The notes beneath the pieces are model-generated. The model was not told where the DNA came from. It made no database searches and saw only the letters and a list, made by a program, of their open reading frames with translations. From JAIPJA01 sp964390115 (GTDB lineage: Bacteria; Patescibacteriota; Patescibacteriia; Patescibacteriales; UBA12465), in contig CAYMGT010000041.1 in assembly GCA_964390115.1 (NCBI GenBank), positions 1-6,846 on the forward strand: DNA of 6,846 bases, in the 5' to 3' direction. The position numbers were made by a program, and so were the translations under genes. Positions within the stretch are counted from its first letter, which is position 1, and every line of letters begins with the position of its first letter. Positions 5,497 to 6,846 of this stretch are shown here, in pieces.

Positions 5497-6846
5497 TTAT
5501 TTTTTAGTCTTCTTTTTTTCACTATCTTTAAGCTCTTTATCCTTAGTATCTTCTTTTTTTTGCTTCTTTGCTTCTTTTTTAACTTCTTTTTTAACTTCTT
5601 TTTTAACTTCTTTTTTAACTTCTTTTTTAACTTCTTTTTTTTCTAAATTAGACTCATTATCTTCTTCCACTTTTTCAGTTTTTTCTTCAGATAATTCTTC
5701 TAGATCAGCAGAGGTTTTTAAAGTTTCTTCTTGTTTCTCATCTTCTATCTCTTCAGCAATAATATCTATTTTCCAACCAGTGAGTCTAGCTGCTAGCCTA
5801 ACATTTTGTCCATTTTTACCAATAGCTAATGATAGTTTATCAGCTGCCACCTTTACTATTGCCTTTCTTTCAGTTTCATTTAGTTTAATTTCTAAAATTT
5901 GCGCTGGAGATAATGAATTAACAATAAATTTAGCAGGATCTTCATTATATTCAATAATATCTACTTTTTCTCCACCTAGTTCATTTATAATAGTTTGAAT
6001 ACGAGCCCCTCTTTGTCCAACACAAGACCCCACTGGATCAACGTTTTCCGCTTCAGTATATATTGCTACCTTTGACCTAGAACCAGCCTCTCTAGCTACG
6101 CCCTTTATTTCAATTAAGCCATTAGAAATTTCCGGTATTTCTAAATAAAAAACTTTTTTCAATATTTCTTCACTCTTTCTAGATAAAATAATTTCCGCCC
6201 CTTTATGACCTAACCTAACCTCTTTAATATATACCTTAACTCTCTCTCCTGGATTATATCTCTCACCCATAACCTGTTCTTCATAAGGAAGATAGCCTGA
6301 GGCTTTACCTAAATCAACTAAAACAAATCTTGGTTCATGTCTTTGCACAACCCCACTAACAACTTCTCTCTCCTTATCTTTAAATTCATTAAAAATCATA
6401 TCCCTTTCTATTTCTCTAAGTTTTTGGACAATAACTTGTTTGGCTGTCTGAGCGGCCATTCTTCCATAGCTTTCAGGAACAGGTAAATCAGTAACTACCT
6501 CTTCGCCGACCTTAACACCTGACTTTAATATTTTTGCTTCACTTAACTGAATTTCTGTGCGGGGATTAAACTTTCTTATCTCCTCTTCTTCGTTTTCTGT
6601 TTCCTCTAAATCCTTATCATCTTTTTTATTAGCAACAAAGGGTTTATCTTTATTAGCCTCATAATCAGCTTGCTGTTTCTCTTTTAATTCCTCCAATTTT
6701 TTAAGTTCTTCTTCACTAAAATCTTCAACTGCAGTTTTTACATCAAAAATTTTAGACGTGCCGGTTTTAACATCAAACTCAACTTTAATATTTTGATTTT
6801 TTTCACCAAAATCTTTGCGATAAGCGGCTGCTAAAGCTAACTCTAT
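5497..6846 (-). CDS. nusA: Transcription elongation/termination factor NusA (5' end outside window)
   Basis: The 449 visible codons run open to the window edge, so the true start lies upstream. Positions below count visible residues. The N-terminal RNA polymerase-binding domain includes L-A-A-A-Y-R-K-D-F-G (5-14), F-D-V-K-T (35-39) and Y-G-R-M-A-A-Q-T-A-K-Q-V-I (127-139). An S1 domain covers about 158-225, KH1 about 258-315 (G-Q-R-G at 277-280) and KH2 about 325-365 (A-I-G-K-N-G-Q-N-V-R, 341-350). These RNA-binding parts modulate pausing, termination and antitermination. The C-terminal 80 or so residues are acidic and then Lys/Glu low-complexity, with K-K-E-V repeats and no acidic-repeat domains like those of E. 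coli. A charged insert (about 44-92) interrupts the N-terminal domain. It is the first visible gene of the minus-strand series. Confidence 0.96.
   Translation of the reverse strand: MELALAAAYRKDFGEKNQNIKVEFDVKTGTSKIFDVKTAVEDFSEEELKKLEELKEKQQADYEANKDKPFVANKKDDKDLEETENEEEEIRKFNPRTEIQLSEAKILKSGVKVGEEVVTDLPVPESYGRMAAQTAKQVIVQKLREIERDMIFNEFKDKEREVVSGVVQRHEPRFVLVDLGKASGYLPYEEQVMGERYNPGERVKVYIKEVRLGHKGAEIILSRKSEEILKKVFYLEIPEISNGLIEIKGVAREAGSRSKVAIYTEAENVDPVGSCVGQRGARIQTIINELGGEKVDIIEYNEDPAKFIVNSLSPAQILEIKLNETERKAIVKVAADKLSLAIGKNGQNVRLAARLTGWKIDIIAEEIEDEKQEETLKTSADLEELSEEKTEKVEEDNESNLEKKEVKKEVKKEVKKEVKKEVKKEAKKQKKEDTKDKELKDSEKKKTKK
5581..5640. repeat. 12-base tandem repeat, five exact copies, inside nusA
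   Basis: The plus-strand unit AACTTCTTTTTT is repeated five times without a change. On the coding strand it reads K-K-E-V per unit. Diverged partial units flank it (K-K-E-A and K-K-Q on one side, E-K-K-E-V on the other). Because the unit is 12 bases, gain or loss of copies keeps the nusA frame, whereas slippage within the A6 runs would break it. Confidence 0.97.

Noticed and set aside
5570..5655. CRISPR-like or regulatory repeat array
   Set aside because: Units are contiguous 12-mers without spacers and in frame with NusA, so this is a coding microsatellite.
5780..5998. Plus-strand 72-codon frame opposite nusA
   Set aside because: It is antisense to the NusA KH domains, whose coding is unambiguous.
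5497..6696. NusA beginning at a TTG codon at 6696
   Set aside because: The frame continues open for 50 more codons to the window edge, and those codons encode recognisable NusA N-terminal residues, so the TTG is an internal leucine.
1..6846. Alternative genetic code with UGA as glycine or tryptophan
   Set aside because: All frames are full length with the standard code, glycine and tryptophan use ordinary codons, and no in-frame TGA interrupts a conserved domain.

Overview
The window is AT-rich bacterial DNA with tightly packed genes, gaps of 6 to 30 bases, mostly TAA stops, no Shine-Dalgarno-like sequences and RNA genes without encoded CCA ends. Together with the sequence character of NusA and trigger factor, this suggests a reduced-genome Candidate Phyla Radiation (Patescibacteria) lineage, possibly Parcubacteria-like. 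That placement is an inference; no 16S rRNA or ribosomal protein is present to confirm it. All reading frames are full length with the standard bacterial code, so UGA recoding is not indicated.

Plus strand, left edge (1-666): a BrnT-type toxin gene and an overlapping BrnA/CopG-type antitoxin gene. A -10-like box overlaps a small inverted repeat that could be an autoregulatory operator. The pair ends at a hairpin terminator with T-runs on both sides, which also serves the opposite strand.

Minus strand, right to left (6846-674): nusA (5' end outside the window), a MazG-like nucleotide pyrophosphohydrolase, a membrane proton-pumping pyrophosphatase of the K+-independent type, trigger factor, smpB, the tmRNA gene ssrA and tRNA-Leu(UAA). 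The gaps are 12, 30, 20, 9, 6 and 23 bases, and a strong intrinsic terminator (822-846) follows. I see no convincing promoter inside this series. The simplest reading is one long unit in which messenger RNA, tmRNA and a tRNA are cut from the same transcript. A separate short unit follows, with a good promoter (762-790), tRNA-Gly(GCC) and the shared bidirectional terminator.

The genes share a theme. NusA controls elongation and termination, trigger factor folds nascent chains, and SmpB with tmRNA rescues stalled ribosomes. The MazG-like enzyme would release pyrophosphate from NTPs, and the membrane pyrophosphatase would use pyrophosphate to pump protons. The best candidates for novelty are the hybrid smpB-ssrA-tRNA operon, the long 23-residue tmRNA tag, the in-frame 12-base repeat array in nusA, and the candidate operator of the toxin-antitoxin pair.
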